DNA of 23,700 bases from CAJQQY01 sp964352225 (GTDB lineage Bacteria; Bacteroidota; Bacteroidia; Chitinophagales; Saprospiraceae), in NCBI GenBank assembly GCA_964352225.1, contig CAYGRM010000056.1, forward strand, positions 1 through 23,700. Direction: 5' to 3'. The notes under the pieces are model-generated. The model was not told where the DNA came from. It made no database searches and worked only from the letters and a program-made list of their open reading frames with translations. Positions 14,592-21,953 of the stretch are shown one piece after another. How positions within the stretch are numbered: position 1 is the stretch's first letter; each line of letters starts with the position of its first letter. Both the position numbers and the translations under genes were made by a program.

Positions 14592-15956
14592 ATGAATAAT
14601 TGGAGTCGCTACATAGCCATTGCCATTTCATTATTTTTAATTGGAGCTGTATTTTATTATTTCAGCGACATAGTTGCATATGTTTTAATTGCATGGGTTT
14701 TGTCTATGATTGGTCAGCCTATCAATGAATTTTATAAAAAATATTTAAAGTTAGGCAGTAGTGGAAGTGCAGGATTGACCTTGGTTACATTTATATTTTT
14801 GTTTTCAGGATTAGTTTGGTTGTTTGTTCCGTCGATAATTAAGCAGACGCAAAATTTAGCAGGAATAGACTATGAAAGTTTGGTGGAATCTCTCGAAGAA
14901 CCAATCAATAGTTTGAATAATATATTAGTGGAAAAAGGTTTGATGGAAGGCGAAATCATTTTACCGAATGGTGAAATCGCTGGTGATTCTACCACTACTA
15001 TTGAAACAGTAACCAAAAGCATTGAACAAGATACCGTTCAAATTATCGACTTGGCAGTTACACATGAAAACAAAAATCAAATAACGACCACTTTTGTTTC
15101 CATTGATTCTATCCTTTTGGAAAATGGAGATACAGTCACCAAAACAAATATTACTCTTCAAGTTAATATCAATAATCCAACCGCTGAAAAAACAACTCCA
15201 GTCGTTATTGACCCAACCGCTGAGATCAAACATACAGATACACCTATCGAAAAAATTCAAAAAAGGATTTTTACGGCATTTAATCCAGGACAAATTTCCC
15301 AGATTTTTAGTACGCTGATTGGATTTATGGGAAATTTATTGATTGCGATAATGTCCATTCTTTTTATCGCATTTTTCTTCCTCAAAGAGCAAGGATTATT
15401 TTTGGATGCCTTGCAAGCGATTGTTCCAAGTAAGTATGAAAAAGAGGTGATTCATGCCTTGGATGATTCGAGTAGATTACTTCGTAGATACTTTGTGGGA
15501 GTGTCAATTCAAGTAACGACCATTACAGTTTTTGTATCAATTGTACTGACTATTTTTGGAGTGAAAAATGCTTTATTGATTGCATTTTTTGCAGCATTGA
15601 TAAATGTCATTCCTTATATCGGGCCAGTCATTGGAGCTATGTTTGGAGTGCTAATTACCGTTTCTTCTAATTTGGATTTACCTTTCTATGAAGAAATGTT
15701 GCCTTTGATTTTTATCGTAATTGGAACTTTTGCAGCAATGCAATTATTAGATAATTTCTTGCTTCAACCATATATTTTTTCAAATAGTGTTTCGGCACAT
15801 CCTTTAGAAATTTTTATAGTAATATTGGTAGGAGCGAAATTGAGTGGGATAGTAGGGATGGTTTTGGCGATTCCAGTTTACACCGTCATTCGAGTAATTG
15901 CGAAATCATTTCTCAGCGAATTTAGGTTAGTCCAGAAGCTCACCAAAAAACTGTGA
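14592..15956 (+). CDS. AI-2E/PerM-family (UPF0118) permease with large soluble insert
   Basis: This 454-residue membrane protein belongs to the AI-2E exporter/PerM family, recognised from the C-terminal half: LLIAIMSILFIAFFFLKE (249-266), NVIPYIGPVIGAMFGV and LLQPYIFSNSVSAHPLEIFIVILVGAKLSGIVGMVLAIP-type sequence near the end. Members exchange small solutes or ions; the autoinducer-2 role is shown only for a few. The usual length is about 350-370. The extra length is a polar insert at about 115-218, rich in Thr, Ile, Asn and Asp, beginning after the third membrane segment (EKGLMEGEIILPNGEI) and probably extracytoplasmic. It is likely co-transcribed with the upstream esterase. The insert has no motif I recognise. 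Confidence 0.85.
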   Translation: MNNWSRYIAIAISLFLIGAVFYYFSDIVAYVLIAWVLSMIGQPINEFYKKYLKLGSSGSAGLTLVTFIFLFSGLVWLFVPSIIKQTQNLAGIDYESLVESLEEPINSLNNILVEKGLMEGEIILPNGEIAGDSTTTIETVTKSIEQDTVQIIDLAVTHENKNQITTTFVSIDSILLENGDTVTKTNITLQVNINNPTAEKTTPVVIDPTAEIKHTDTPIEKIQKRIFTAFNPGQISQIFSTLIGFMGNLLIAIMSILFIAFFFLKEQGLFLDALQAIVPSKYEKEVIHALDDSSRLLRRYFVGVSIQVTTITVFVSIVLTIFGVKNALLIAFFAALINVIPYIGPVIGAMFGVLITVSSNLDLPFYEEMLPLIFIVIGTFAAMQLLDNFLLQPYIFSNSVSAHPLEIFIVILVGAKLSGIVGMVLAIPVYTVIRVIAKSFLSEFRLVQKLTKKL

Positions 15957-15960
15957 ATTT

Positions 15961-16025
15961 AGTAATGAATATGAATGATAAGTATTCCTAGAACTGAGGA
16001 CACTTATCACTCATAGTTCATTGCT
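15961..16025. repeat. Heptamer palindrome copy 3 (R3), between convergent genes
   Basis: The left arm 15961-15983 and right arm 16002-16025 are inverted with a few mismatches and carry GATAAGT/ACTTATC. It begins 4 bp after the permease stop and ends 8 bp before the stop of the convergent DUF4197 gene, so it probably terminates both. Confidence 0.82.
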
Positions 16026-16033
16026 AAAAAAAA

Positions 16034-16738
16034 TTAGTCTTGCTGCGCAAAAACTTTTCTCAATAAATCTGAAGTTCTTGCCGAAACATTATTCCTAATA
16101 TTCAATTCTTCTTTTGCCACCATTGCAAACAATCCATCCAAAGCTCTATTAGTAATATAATCGTCTAATTTTGGATTCTGTTTTTGTATAAAAGGGATTT
16201 GGTTATATTTAGTTACCACCTTTTCCCATTGATCCAAGGCTTTTCTTTTGTTGAGCGATCGTTGAATCACAGGTTGAAACTCGTTGTATAATTTATTATA
16301 AGTTGTTTGATTCAAATAATTAGTAGCCGCTTCTTTGTCACCTTTCAAAATTCCCATAGCATCTTGGAAAGTCATTTGTCTGATAGCCGAAACGAAAATA
16401 GGTTTTGCACCTTTGGCAGCATCTTCCGCAGCATGATTAATTTTTTCAATTGCATCATCTACTAGACTTCCAGCTCCAATATCCCGAAGCGTTTTTTCAA
16501 TTTTTTGAACTTCTTCAGGTAATAAAATTTTGTACGGAGATTTATAATATCCATCCAAAGCAGACAATCTATCGGAACCTTTTCCGATTCCAATCTGAAG
16601 CGCTTCTTTAAGTCCATTTCCGATTTGTTCGGAAGTCAAACCTGTAGCAGCTGTGGCAGAATCTAAAACTTGTTGTAATTCAGTACATGCAACGAATTGG
16701 AAGCAAATAAGTAAGAGGGCAAATTTTTTATACATCAT
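16034..16738 (-). CDS. DUF4197 lipoprotein
   Basis: This 234-residue protein has a lipoprotein signal (hydrophobic 5-16, lipobox FVA|C, Cys18) and then the DUF4197 domain. Recognisable parts are the start TGLTSEQIGNGLKEALQIGIGKGSDRLSALDGYY, then ILLPEEVQKIEKTLRDIG and a helical remainder ending LDGLFAMVAKEELNIRNN. The family is widespread in Gram-negative bacteria and has no established function. The predicted location is the inner leaflet of the outer membrane. It lies 121 bp downstream of folB on the same strand, with a small hairpin between, and may have its own promoter. The double Met at the start leaves an ambiguity of one codon. Confidence 0.85.
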   Translation of the reverse strand: MMYKKFALLLICFQFVACTELQQVLDSATAATGLTSEQIGNGLKEALQIGIGKGSDRLSALDGYYKSPYKILLPEEVQKIEKTLRDIGAGSLVDDAIEKINHAAEDAAKGAKPIFVSAIRQMTFQDAMGILKGDKEAATNYLNQTTYNKLYNEFQPVIQRSLNKRKALDQWEKVVTKYNQIPFIQKQNPKLDDYITNRALDGLFAMVAKEELNIRNNVSARTSDLLRKVFAQQD

Positions 16739-16763
16739 ATATTTTTTTGTGAAAAAATGCTTT

Positions 16764-16785
16764 GTTGATCTTTTCTAAAATCAAC
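16764..16785 (-). terminator. Possible weak terminator after folB
   Basis: GTTGAT (16764-16769) and ATCAAC (16780-16785) pair, with additional A-T pairing toward the loop. It lies 75 bp after the folB stop on the minus strand. The following T run is interrupted (AAAGCATTTTTTC). Confidence 0.3.
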
Positions 16786-16859
16786 ATCGGTTTGTTTTTT
16801 TTAAACGGATTAATATCTGAAATGGGTGTTATAGAAAAATTAAATTTTAAATTCAAAAA

Positions 16860-17372
16860 CTAGCCTGCGTAGTATTTTGTACAATTTTTACAAAGGCAGC
16901 CATCATATTTTTGATCCAACATCGCTCGAGTTTGTGGATGAATTTTTACTTCCTGACACCAACAATTTTCATCTTTATAACAAATCAAAGGATTGCCACA
17001 TCGCGGACATTCTTCAATGAAGTTTTGATTAAGTTGAACCGAGGAGCTATCTAATTTTACTCCAGGCATGGGATTTTCTTTGGTTATTTTAATGGTAGCT
17101 TCGTGGATATTATCAAATTGATATTTAAGTCCATACAGTATTCGAGCACCAATTGTTTCGATTAATTTAGTCTTGATTTTCATTTCTTTTTGACAAATCA
17201 AGTAAACAGTTTCGTAATTAATTGTTTTATATAAGTCATCACTTTCAGCTGCTTCGCTAAAGTTTGTTTTGATAAAAACATCGATGACGTAATTATTTCC
17301 GATAACTTGCTCCTCTTCATAAAATCCGTGGTACGCATAGAAACGCATACCTTCTAATGCTATTTGACTCAT
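16860..17372 (-). CDS. folB: Dihydroneopterin aldolase fused to a cysteine-rich CWC domain
   Basis: The N-terminal part (about 1-117) is dihydroneopterin aldolase, which converts 7,8-dihydroneopterin to 6-hydroxymethyl-dihydropterin and glycolaldehyde in folate synthesis. It has YAYHGFYEEE with catalytic Glu21, Tyr53 (INYETV) and Lys98 (KITKENP). FolB enzymes usually end near residue 120. Here a C-terminal extension (about 119-170) has eight cysteines (122, 125, 131, 137, 139, 159, 161, 164) in the pattern of the Cys-rich CWC family: ECPRCGNPLIC, NCWC, then YDGCLCKNC. That domain probably binds one or two zinc ions; its function is unknown. No stop codon or start separates the parts, so this is a true fusion. 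A -7 box lies 43 bp upstream. The folate gene pabB is 3 kb away. Confidence 0.9.
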   Translation of the reverse strand: MSQIALEGMRFYAYHGFYEEEQVIGNNYVIDVFIKTNFSEAAESDDLYKTINYETVYLICQKEMKIKTKLIETIGARILYGLKYQFDNIHEATIKITKENPMPGVKLDSSSVQLNQNFIEECPRCGNPLICYKDENCWCQEVKIHPQTRAMLDQKYDGCLCKNCTKYYAG

Positions 17373-17414
17373 ATTATATTTTTAAGCTAAAATAAAGTGA
17401 ACACTCAGATGCAT

Positions 17415-17422
17415 CAAATGTA
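17415..17422 (-). promoter_or_regulatory. -7 promoter box of folB
   Basis: On the minus strand this reads TACATTTG, matching TAnnTTTG. It lies 43 bp before the ATG at 17372, giving a leader of about 35 nt. Confidence 0.5.
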
Positions 17423-17524
17423 TAATATTTTTTTCCATAAAAAAACATCAAATTGAGAGATAGTCCGTATAAAAATCATTCTAATTATGACAAGAAGATG
17501 AAACATTCTTTCTATAAGAATATG

Positions 17525-17532
17525 TATTTTTG
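17525..17532 (+). promoter_or_regulatory. -7 promoter box of the acyl-CoA dehydrogenase gene
   Basis: TATTTTTG followed by C matches TAnnTTTG, the same octamer as upstream of dsbD. It is 35 bp before the ATG at 17568. The -33 position has no clear TTG. Confidence 0.5.
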
Positions 17533-17567
17533 CAAAAAAAAATTATAACCAATAAAACTTTAAGAAT

Positions 17568-18788
17568 ATGTCAAACGTAAATGGCAACGCAACTCATCCT
17601 GGAACATCGTCAAAAACAGACCGATTTCAAGGACACGATTATTATAATATTGATGAGTTATTGAATGAGGATCACTTGCTCGCAAGAGATGCCGTTCGAG
17701 AATGGGTGAAGCAAGAAGTCAGCCCTATTATTGAAGGTTATTCCGACCGAGCAGAATGTCCAAAACATTTGTTCAAAGGATTAGCTGAAATTGGAGCTTT
17801 TGGACCAAGCCTTCCTGCCAAATATGGCTGTGGAGGAATGGATGAAATCGCTTACGGAATCATCATGCAAGAATTGGAAAGAGGAGATTCTGGAATTCGT
17901 TCCATGGCATCTGTCCAAGGATCTTTGGTAATGTATCCGATTTATCGATTTGGTTCAGAGGAACAAAAAATGAAGTATTTACCAAAATTAGCTAATGGAG
18001 AATTGATTGGATGTTTTGGATTGACAGAACCAGATTCTGGATCGGATCCAGGTAGTATGACTACTAACTTCCGAGAAGATGGAGATCACGTGATCTTGAA
18101 TGGAGCAAAAATGTGGATTACCAATTCACCAGTTGCTGATATCGCGGTTGTTTGGGCAAAAAATGAGGAAGGTCGAATCAAAGGAATTATTGTAGAAAAG
18201 GGAATGAAAGGATTTTCTGCACCTGAAATTCATGGAAAATTAAGCTTGCGTGCATCCATTACGGGAGAACTTGTCTTTGAAGATGTACGAGTGCCAAAAT
18301 CAAATATTTTACCGGAGGTAGAAGGTTTGAAAGGACCGTTGAGTTGTTTGTCAAAAGCTCGATATGGAATTGCTTGGGGAGCGATTGGAGCAGCAATGGA
18401 TTGTTATGATTCTGCTTTGAGATACTCACAAGAACGTACTCAATTTGGAAAACCAATCGGTCAATTCCAATTGACTCAAAAGAAATTGGCTGAAATGATT
18501 ACCGAAATTACTAAAGCTCAATTATTAGCTTGGAGACTCGGAACGCTGGCCAATGTTGGAAAAGCTACCCCTGCCCAAATTTCTATGGCTAAAAGAAATA
18601 ATGTTCACATGGCATTAGAAGTTGCCAGAGAAGCGCGACAAATTCATGGCGGAATGGGAATCACCAATGAATACCCAATCATGCGACACATGATGAATTT
18701 GGAAACAGTTCTTACCTATGAAGGAACGCATGACATTCACTTGTTAATCACAGGAATGGACGTGACAGGATTGAACGCGTTCAAATAA
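17568..18788 (+). CDS. gcdH: Glutaryl-CoA dehydrogenase (acyl-CoA dehydrogenase family)
   Basis: This FAD flavoenzyme oxidises and decarboxylates glutaryl-CoA to crotonyl-CoA in lysine/tryptophan degradation. The 406-residue protein shows the acyl-CoA dehydrogenase plan: FGLTEPDSGSDP, MWITNSP, RTQFGKPIGQFQ, and the catalytic base Glu385 in TYEGTHDIH. Residues special to glutaryl-CoA dehydrogenases are also present: Glu104 and Arg111 in ERGDSGIRS, matching the human pair that holds the substrate gamma-carboxylate (ERVDSGYRS). The first 20 residues are a Ser/Thr/Asn-rich tail. The start is the ATG at 17568, 35 bp after a -7 box. Element R4 overlaps the last base of its stop codon. It stands alone; electron-transfer flavoprotein genes are not in the window. 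A TetR regulator lies 3 kb away but is not adjacent. Confidence 0.88.
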   Translation: MSNVNGNATHPGTSSKTDRFQGHDYYNIDELLNEDHLLARDAVREWVKQEVSPIIEGYSDRAECPKHLFKGLAEIGAFGPSLPAKYGCGGMDEIAYGIIMQELERGDSGIRSMASVQGSLVMYPIYRFGSEEQKMKYLPKLANGELIGCFGLTEPDSGSDPGSMTTNFREDGDHVILNGAKMWITNSPVADIAVVWAKNEEGRIKGIIVEKGMKGFSAPEIHGKLSLRASITGELVFEDVRVPKSNILPEVEGLKGPLSCLSKARYGIAWGAIGAAMDCYDSALRYSQERTQFGKPIGQFQLTQKKLAEMITEITKAQLLAWRLGTLANVGKATPAQISMAKRNNVHMALEVAREARQIHGGMGITNEYPIMRHMMNLETVLTYEGTHDIHLLITGMDVTGLNAFK

Positions 18789-18867
18789 GTGATGAAATAC
18801 GGGTGATAAGTGATAAGTTTTTTCACAACTGAGAAGACTCATCACTTATCACTTTTAACTCATCACT
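18788..18867. repeat. Heptamer palindrome copy 4 (R4)
   Basis: The left arm from 18788 (AGTGATGAAATACGGGTGAT) and right arm ending at 18867 contain GTGATAAGTGATAAGT against ACTCATCACTTATCACT. The first base is the last base of the gcdH stop codon. The distal parts of the arms are diverged; the heptamer core is conserved. Confidence 0.85.
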
Positions 18868-19000
18868 CCTTAAAACTCTGTTAATGAAAACTTAAACTTC
18901 CCAAAATCGAGGAATTTTATGTATTTTTCTATCTCTTTTATCCAACAAAACCAGGCAATCCTTACGTTTAATTTTTAAGAAAAAACTTAAAGAACAAAAT

Positions 19001-20371
19001 ATGTCCAAACGATTTTTTATTGCTTGCCTTTCCATTTTGATTTTTTCCTACGGAGAAACTTTAGCTCAAGGAGATCCAATCGAATTAAGTAATCCTTCTT
19101 TTGAAGACTTTGCACGACCGGGACAACAACCAAGAGGTTGGTATGATTGCGGTGATATTAATTATCCATTGGAAACGCCTCCCGATGTCCACCCGATTGA
19201 TGATGAATCAGGACGAAATAATTTTGGGGTAACTCAAAAGGCTTTTCATGGTGATACATATTTAGGAATGGTAGTTCGAGAAAATGATTCCTATGAATCA
19301 GTTGCCCAAAGGTTAAAAAAGCCATTGATGCCCGGGAATTGCTATTCCTTTAGTATTTATGTTGCAACTTCAAAAATTTATAAAAGTGGAATCCGTGGGT
19401 CAGAAGATGTGGTAGATTTTATCACACCGATTAAACTAAGCATAAAAGGTGGTGTAGGATTTTGTGATAATGCAGTTACATTAGCTGAGACTAAAATGAT
19501 TTCTCATGCTGATTGGAAAGAATACACCTTCAAATTTGAACCTAAAAGAAAGGTAACTTATATCGTTTTTGAGGCAAGGTACCAAACACCGACTTTCAAT
19601 CCACCTAACGGAAATATTTTATTGGATAATGCTTCGGCTATTCAACCAATTCCATGTGATGAAAATCTAGTGGAAAAACCCATCGTAGAAATTACTACTC
19701 CATCAGCTTCACCAGAAACAGTCAAAGCTAAAAAATATGAACTGATCGCCAATGTGAAAAATGTAAAAGAGAAACGAGAAATATTGGTAAAAGTAAATAA
19801 CAGAAATAATCGATCTTTTACTTTTAATCCGGCTACTGGTAAACTAACTGCTGATCTTAGATTGAAAGAAGGAATCAATAAAATTATTGTAAAAGCGGCC
19901 AATGTTGGAGGAAATGATACGGATGAGGCAACGATTAACTATGAGGTTCCTGTGGAAGAACCTGTTGTGGTTGAAGAACCTGAGTCAGAAATTGAAGAAG
20001 GATTAGGCGTCTTAGGAGAAGGGGAAACCATTCGTGTCGACCAACTTAATTTTGAAATAAATTCATTTAAAATAACCAATGATTCAAGACCCGTTTTAAA
20101 TGATATTTATAAGTTTTTAAAAAAGAATTCAAATGTAACTGTAGAAATTGGAGGGCATACGAATCGTTTTTGCGATACCGAATATTGCCAAACTTTATCT
20201 ACTAATCGAGCAAAGGCGGTAGTTGATTTTTTAGTCCAAAAAGGAATTTCTTCTAATCGATTGACTTATCGAGGGTATGGAAAAACCCAACAAATCACTT
20301 TCTCTTCAAACGCAGAGTTACAAAAGCAAAATCAAAGAGTAGAAATCAAAATATTAAGTCTTGGAAGTTAA
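19001..20371 (+). CDS. OmpA-family protein with N-terminal carbohydrate-binding-like domain
   Basis: This 456-residue exported protein has a signal peptide (1-23, ending TLAQ). An N-terminal beta-sandwich-like domain (about 25-220) begins LSNPSFEDFARPGQQPRGW, a pattern typical of CBM-like galactose-binding folds, and ends GNILLDNASA. An Ig/cadherin-like domain follows (about 225-318: PIVEITTPSASPETV), then an acidic Pro/Glu/Val linker and an OmpA C-terminal domain (about 345-452: NFEINSFKI, GGHTN 384-388, Arg403, GYG). The OmpA domain normally binds peptidoglycan, so the protein may link the wall to a surface glycan or act in envelope integrity. A Cys pair (391, 396) sits in the loop between GHTN and LSTNRA and could form a disulfide. 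A strong terminator follows. Confidence 0.85.
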   Translation: MSKRFFIACLSILIFSYGETLAQGDPIELSNPSFEDFARPGQQPRGWYDCGDINYPLETPPDVHPIDDESGRNNFGVTQKAFHGDTYLGMVVRENDSYESVAQRLKKPLMPGNCYSFSIYVATSKIYKSGIRGSEDVVDFITPIKLSIKGGVGFCDNAVTLAETKMISHADWKEYTFKFEPKRKVTYIVFEARYQTPTFNPPNGNILLDNASAIQPIPCDENLVEKPIVEITTPSASPETVKAKKYELIANVKNVKEKREILVKVNNRNNRSFTFNPATGKLTADLRLKEGINKIIVKAANVGGNDTDEATINYEVPVEEPVVVEEPESEIEEGLGVLGEGETIRVDQLNFEINSFKITNDSRPVLNDIYKFLKKNSNVTVEIGGHTNRFCDTEYCQTLSTNRAKAVVDFLVQKGISSNRLTYRGYGKTQQITFSSNAELQKQNQRVEIKILSLGS

Positions 20372-20396
20372 ATATTCTGAGTAGTTAAATAAAATT

Positions 20397-20436
20397 TAAA
20401 AGCGCTGTTGGAAAAGTATCCTTCAGCGCTTTTTTC
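20397..20436 (+). terminator. Rho-independent terminator after the OmpA-family gene
   Basis: AAAAGCGCTG pairs with CAGCGCTTTT, with inner GGA/TCC pairing and a T6 tail. It lies 26 bp after the stop at 20371. Confidence 0.92.
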
Positions 20437-20453
20437 GTCTCAACTATTGAACG

Positions 20454-20461
20454 TACTTTTG
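20454..20461 (+). promoter_or_regulatory. -7 promoter box of pabB
   Basis: TACTTTTG matches TAnnTTTG. It lies 35 bp before the ATG at 20497 and 18 bp after the preceding terminator. No good -33 TTG was found. Confidence 0.5.
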
Positions 20462-20496
20462 TGTTCATCTTTTGAATAAAACAGTTTTCACATTCA

Positions 20497-21834
20497 ATGA
20501 TAGAAATTCTCTTCGATAAAGAATTAACCACATTCACAATTGACGATATGCTACTTTTTAAAAAGAAAGCATTCGCTTGGACTACTCAATTTGAGGTAGT
20601 GAGTTATTTGGATAGTAATCAGCATATTTCAAAATATTCCAATTATGAGGCTCTACTTGCTGTCGGAGCAGAAGATGAAATCTTATCTCCTGCTGGTGCA
20701 GACTATGTGGAGGACTCGTCATCCTTCGAAGTCCTCAAGAAATTCTACGAAACCAAAAAAGATTGGCTATTCGGCTTCCTCACTTACGATTTGAAAAACG
20801 AAATTGAAGATTTAGAATCTAGTAATATTGATGGCATCGAATTGCCAGAACTTCATTTTTTTCAACCAAAAGTAGTGGTCGAATTTTTTGAAAAAGAAGT
20901 TAGAATCCATTCCAAGCATGAAAGAGCTATTTCAATTTTTCAAAAAATAAATCAAACTTCTATCCCCGACTCAACAGTTTTTTCTAATAAAAAAATCAGT
21001 AAAGACGAGATCCAACACCGGATGTCCAAAGAAGAATATTTAGAAACTATTTCAAAAATTAAATCTCATATCAGCAAAGGAGATATTTATGAAATGAATT
21101 TCTGTCAAGAGTTTTTTGTCGAGGGCGCAGAAGTAAATCCATATACTTTATTTGAAAAATTCAATCAGATAGGAAAAGCACCTTTTGCTGCTTTTTATAA
21201 ATTCAAAAATAAATATCTGATTTGCGAAAGCCCTGAAAGATTTATTACGAAGCGAGATCAGAAAATAATTTCTCAACCCATCAAAGGAACGATTAAAAGA
21301 GGTGCAACTATCGAAGAAGATGAGCAGCTCAAAACTCAATTATACCATTCGCCAAAAGATAGATCTGAAAATGTGATGATCGTAGATTTGGTCAGGAATG
21401 ATTTTGGAAAAAGCTGCAAAGCAGGGACGGTAGAAGTAGAAGAATTATTTGGAATGTACTCATTCGAGCAAGTACATCAAATGATTTCTACTGTCGTTGG
21501 AGAACTCGAAGAAGAAGTACATTTTGTCGATGCTATCAAAAATGCTTACCCCATGGGATCTATGACTGGTGCCCCAAAAATTCGAGCGATGGAATTAATC
21601 GAGCAATTTGAAAAAACGAAAAGAGGATTATATTCAGGCGCAGTTGGTTATATTACCCCCGAAGGAGATTTTGATTTTAATGTCATAATTCGCAGCATGA
21701 TTTATAATGCTGATAAAAAATATTTGTCCTACCAAACAGGCGGAGCAATTGTTTTTGATTCAGATCCTGAGGGAGAATATCAAGAGTGCTTGCTTAAAGC
21801 CAAAGGGTTTTTAAGAGTGATGGGAAAAGAGTGA
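20497..21834 (+). CDS. pabB: Aminodeoxychorismate synthase component I (PabB)
   Basis: PabB converts chorismate and ammonia to 4-amino-4-deoxychorismate, the precursor of p-aminobenzoate for folate; ammonia comes from PabA. The 445-residue protein has a variable N-terminal part and the chorismate-binding domain at about 175-442: KSHISKGDIYEMNFCQEF, ESPERF, PIKGTIKRG (261-269), VDLVRNDFGK, PMGSMTGAPKIRAMELIE and GGAIVFDSDPEGEYQE. PIKGT with Lys263 is the mark of PabB; anthranilate synthase TrpE has PIAGT. No glutaminase or lyase domain is fused. The stop TGA (21832-21834) lies inside palindrome R5. It functionally pairs with folB in this window. Confidence 0.93.
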   Translation: MIEILFDKELTTFTIDDMLLFKKKAFAWTTQFEVVSYLDSNQHISKYSNYEALLAVGAEDEILSPAGADYVEDSSSFEVLKKFYETKKDWLFGFLTYDLKNEIEDLESSNIDGIELPELHFFQPKVVVEFFEKEVRIHSKHERAISIFQKINQTSIPDSTVFSNKKISKDEIQHRMSKEEYLETISKIKSHISKGDIYEMNFCQEFFVEGAEVNPYTLFEKFNQIGKAPFAAFYKFKNKYLICESPERFITKRDQKIISQPIKGTIKRGATIEEDEQLKTQLYHSPKDRSENVMIVDLVRNDFGKSCKAGTVEVEELFGMYSFEQVHQMISTVVGELEEEVHFVDAIKNAYPMGSMTGAPKIRAMELIEQFEKTKRGLYSGAVGYITPEGDFDFNVIIRSMIYNADKKYLSYQTGGAIVFDSDPEGEYQECLLKAKGFLRVMGKE

Positions 21835-21920
21835 TGAACTATGAGTGATGAGTGATGAGTGTTCCTATCGTTTAATACATCGTGAGAATACTCATCACTT
21901 ATCACTCATAATTCATCACT
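21830..21920. repeat. Heptamer palindrome copy 5 (R5), overlapping the pabB stop
   Basis: Arms 21830-21860 and 21890-21920 (31 nt) are inverted with two mismatches around a 29-nt spacer. The left arm holds GTGATGA in tandem. The element supplies the last bases of pabB and its TGA codon. Its spacer core matches copy 2. Confidence 0.92.
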
Positions 21921-21941
21921 AAAAAATCCCCTCATTATTTC

Positions 21942-21949
21942 TAAATTTG
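21942..21949 (+). promoter_or_regulatory. -7 promoter box close to the TetR start
   Basis: TAAATTTG followed by C matches TAnnTTTG, the same octamer as at 384-391. It ends only 4 bp before the ATG at 21954, so the transcript would be leaderless or almost so. No clear -33 TTG was found. Confidence 0.45.
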
Positions 21950-21953
21950 CGTC

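Noticed and set aside
521..21920. Heptamer palindromes as CRISPR repeats
   Set aside because: The copies are scattered over 20 kb, singly, with no regular spacer array and no cas genes.
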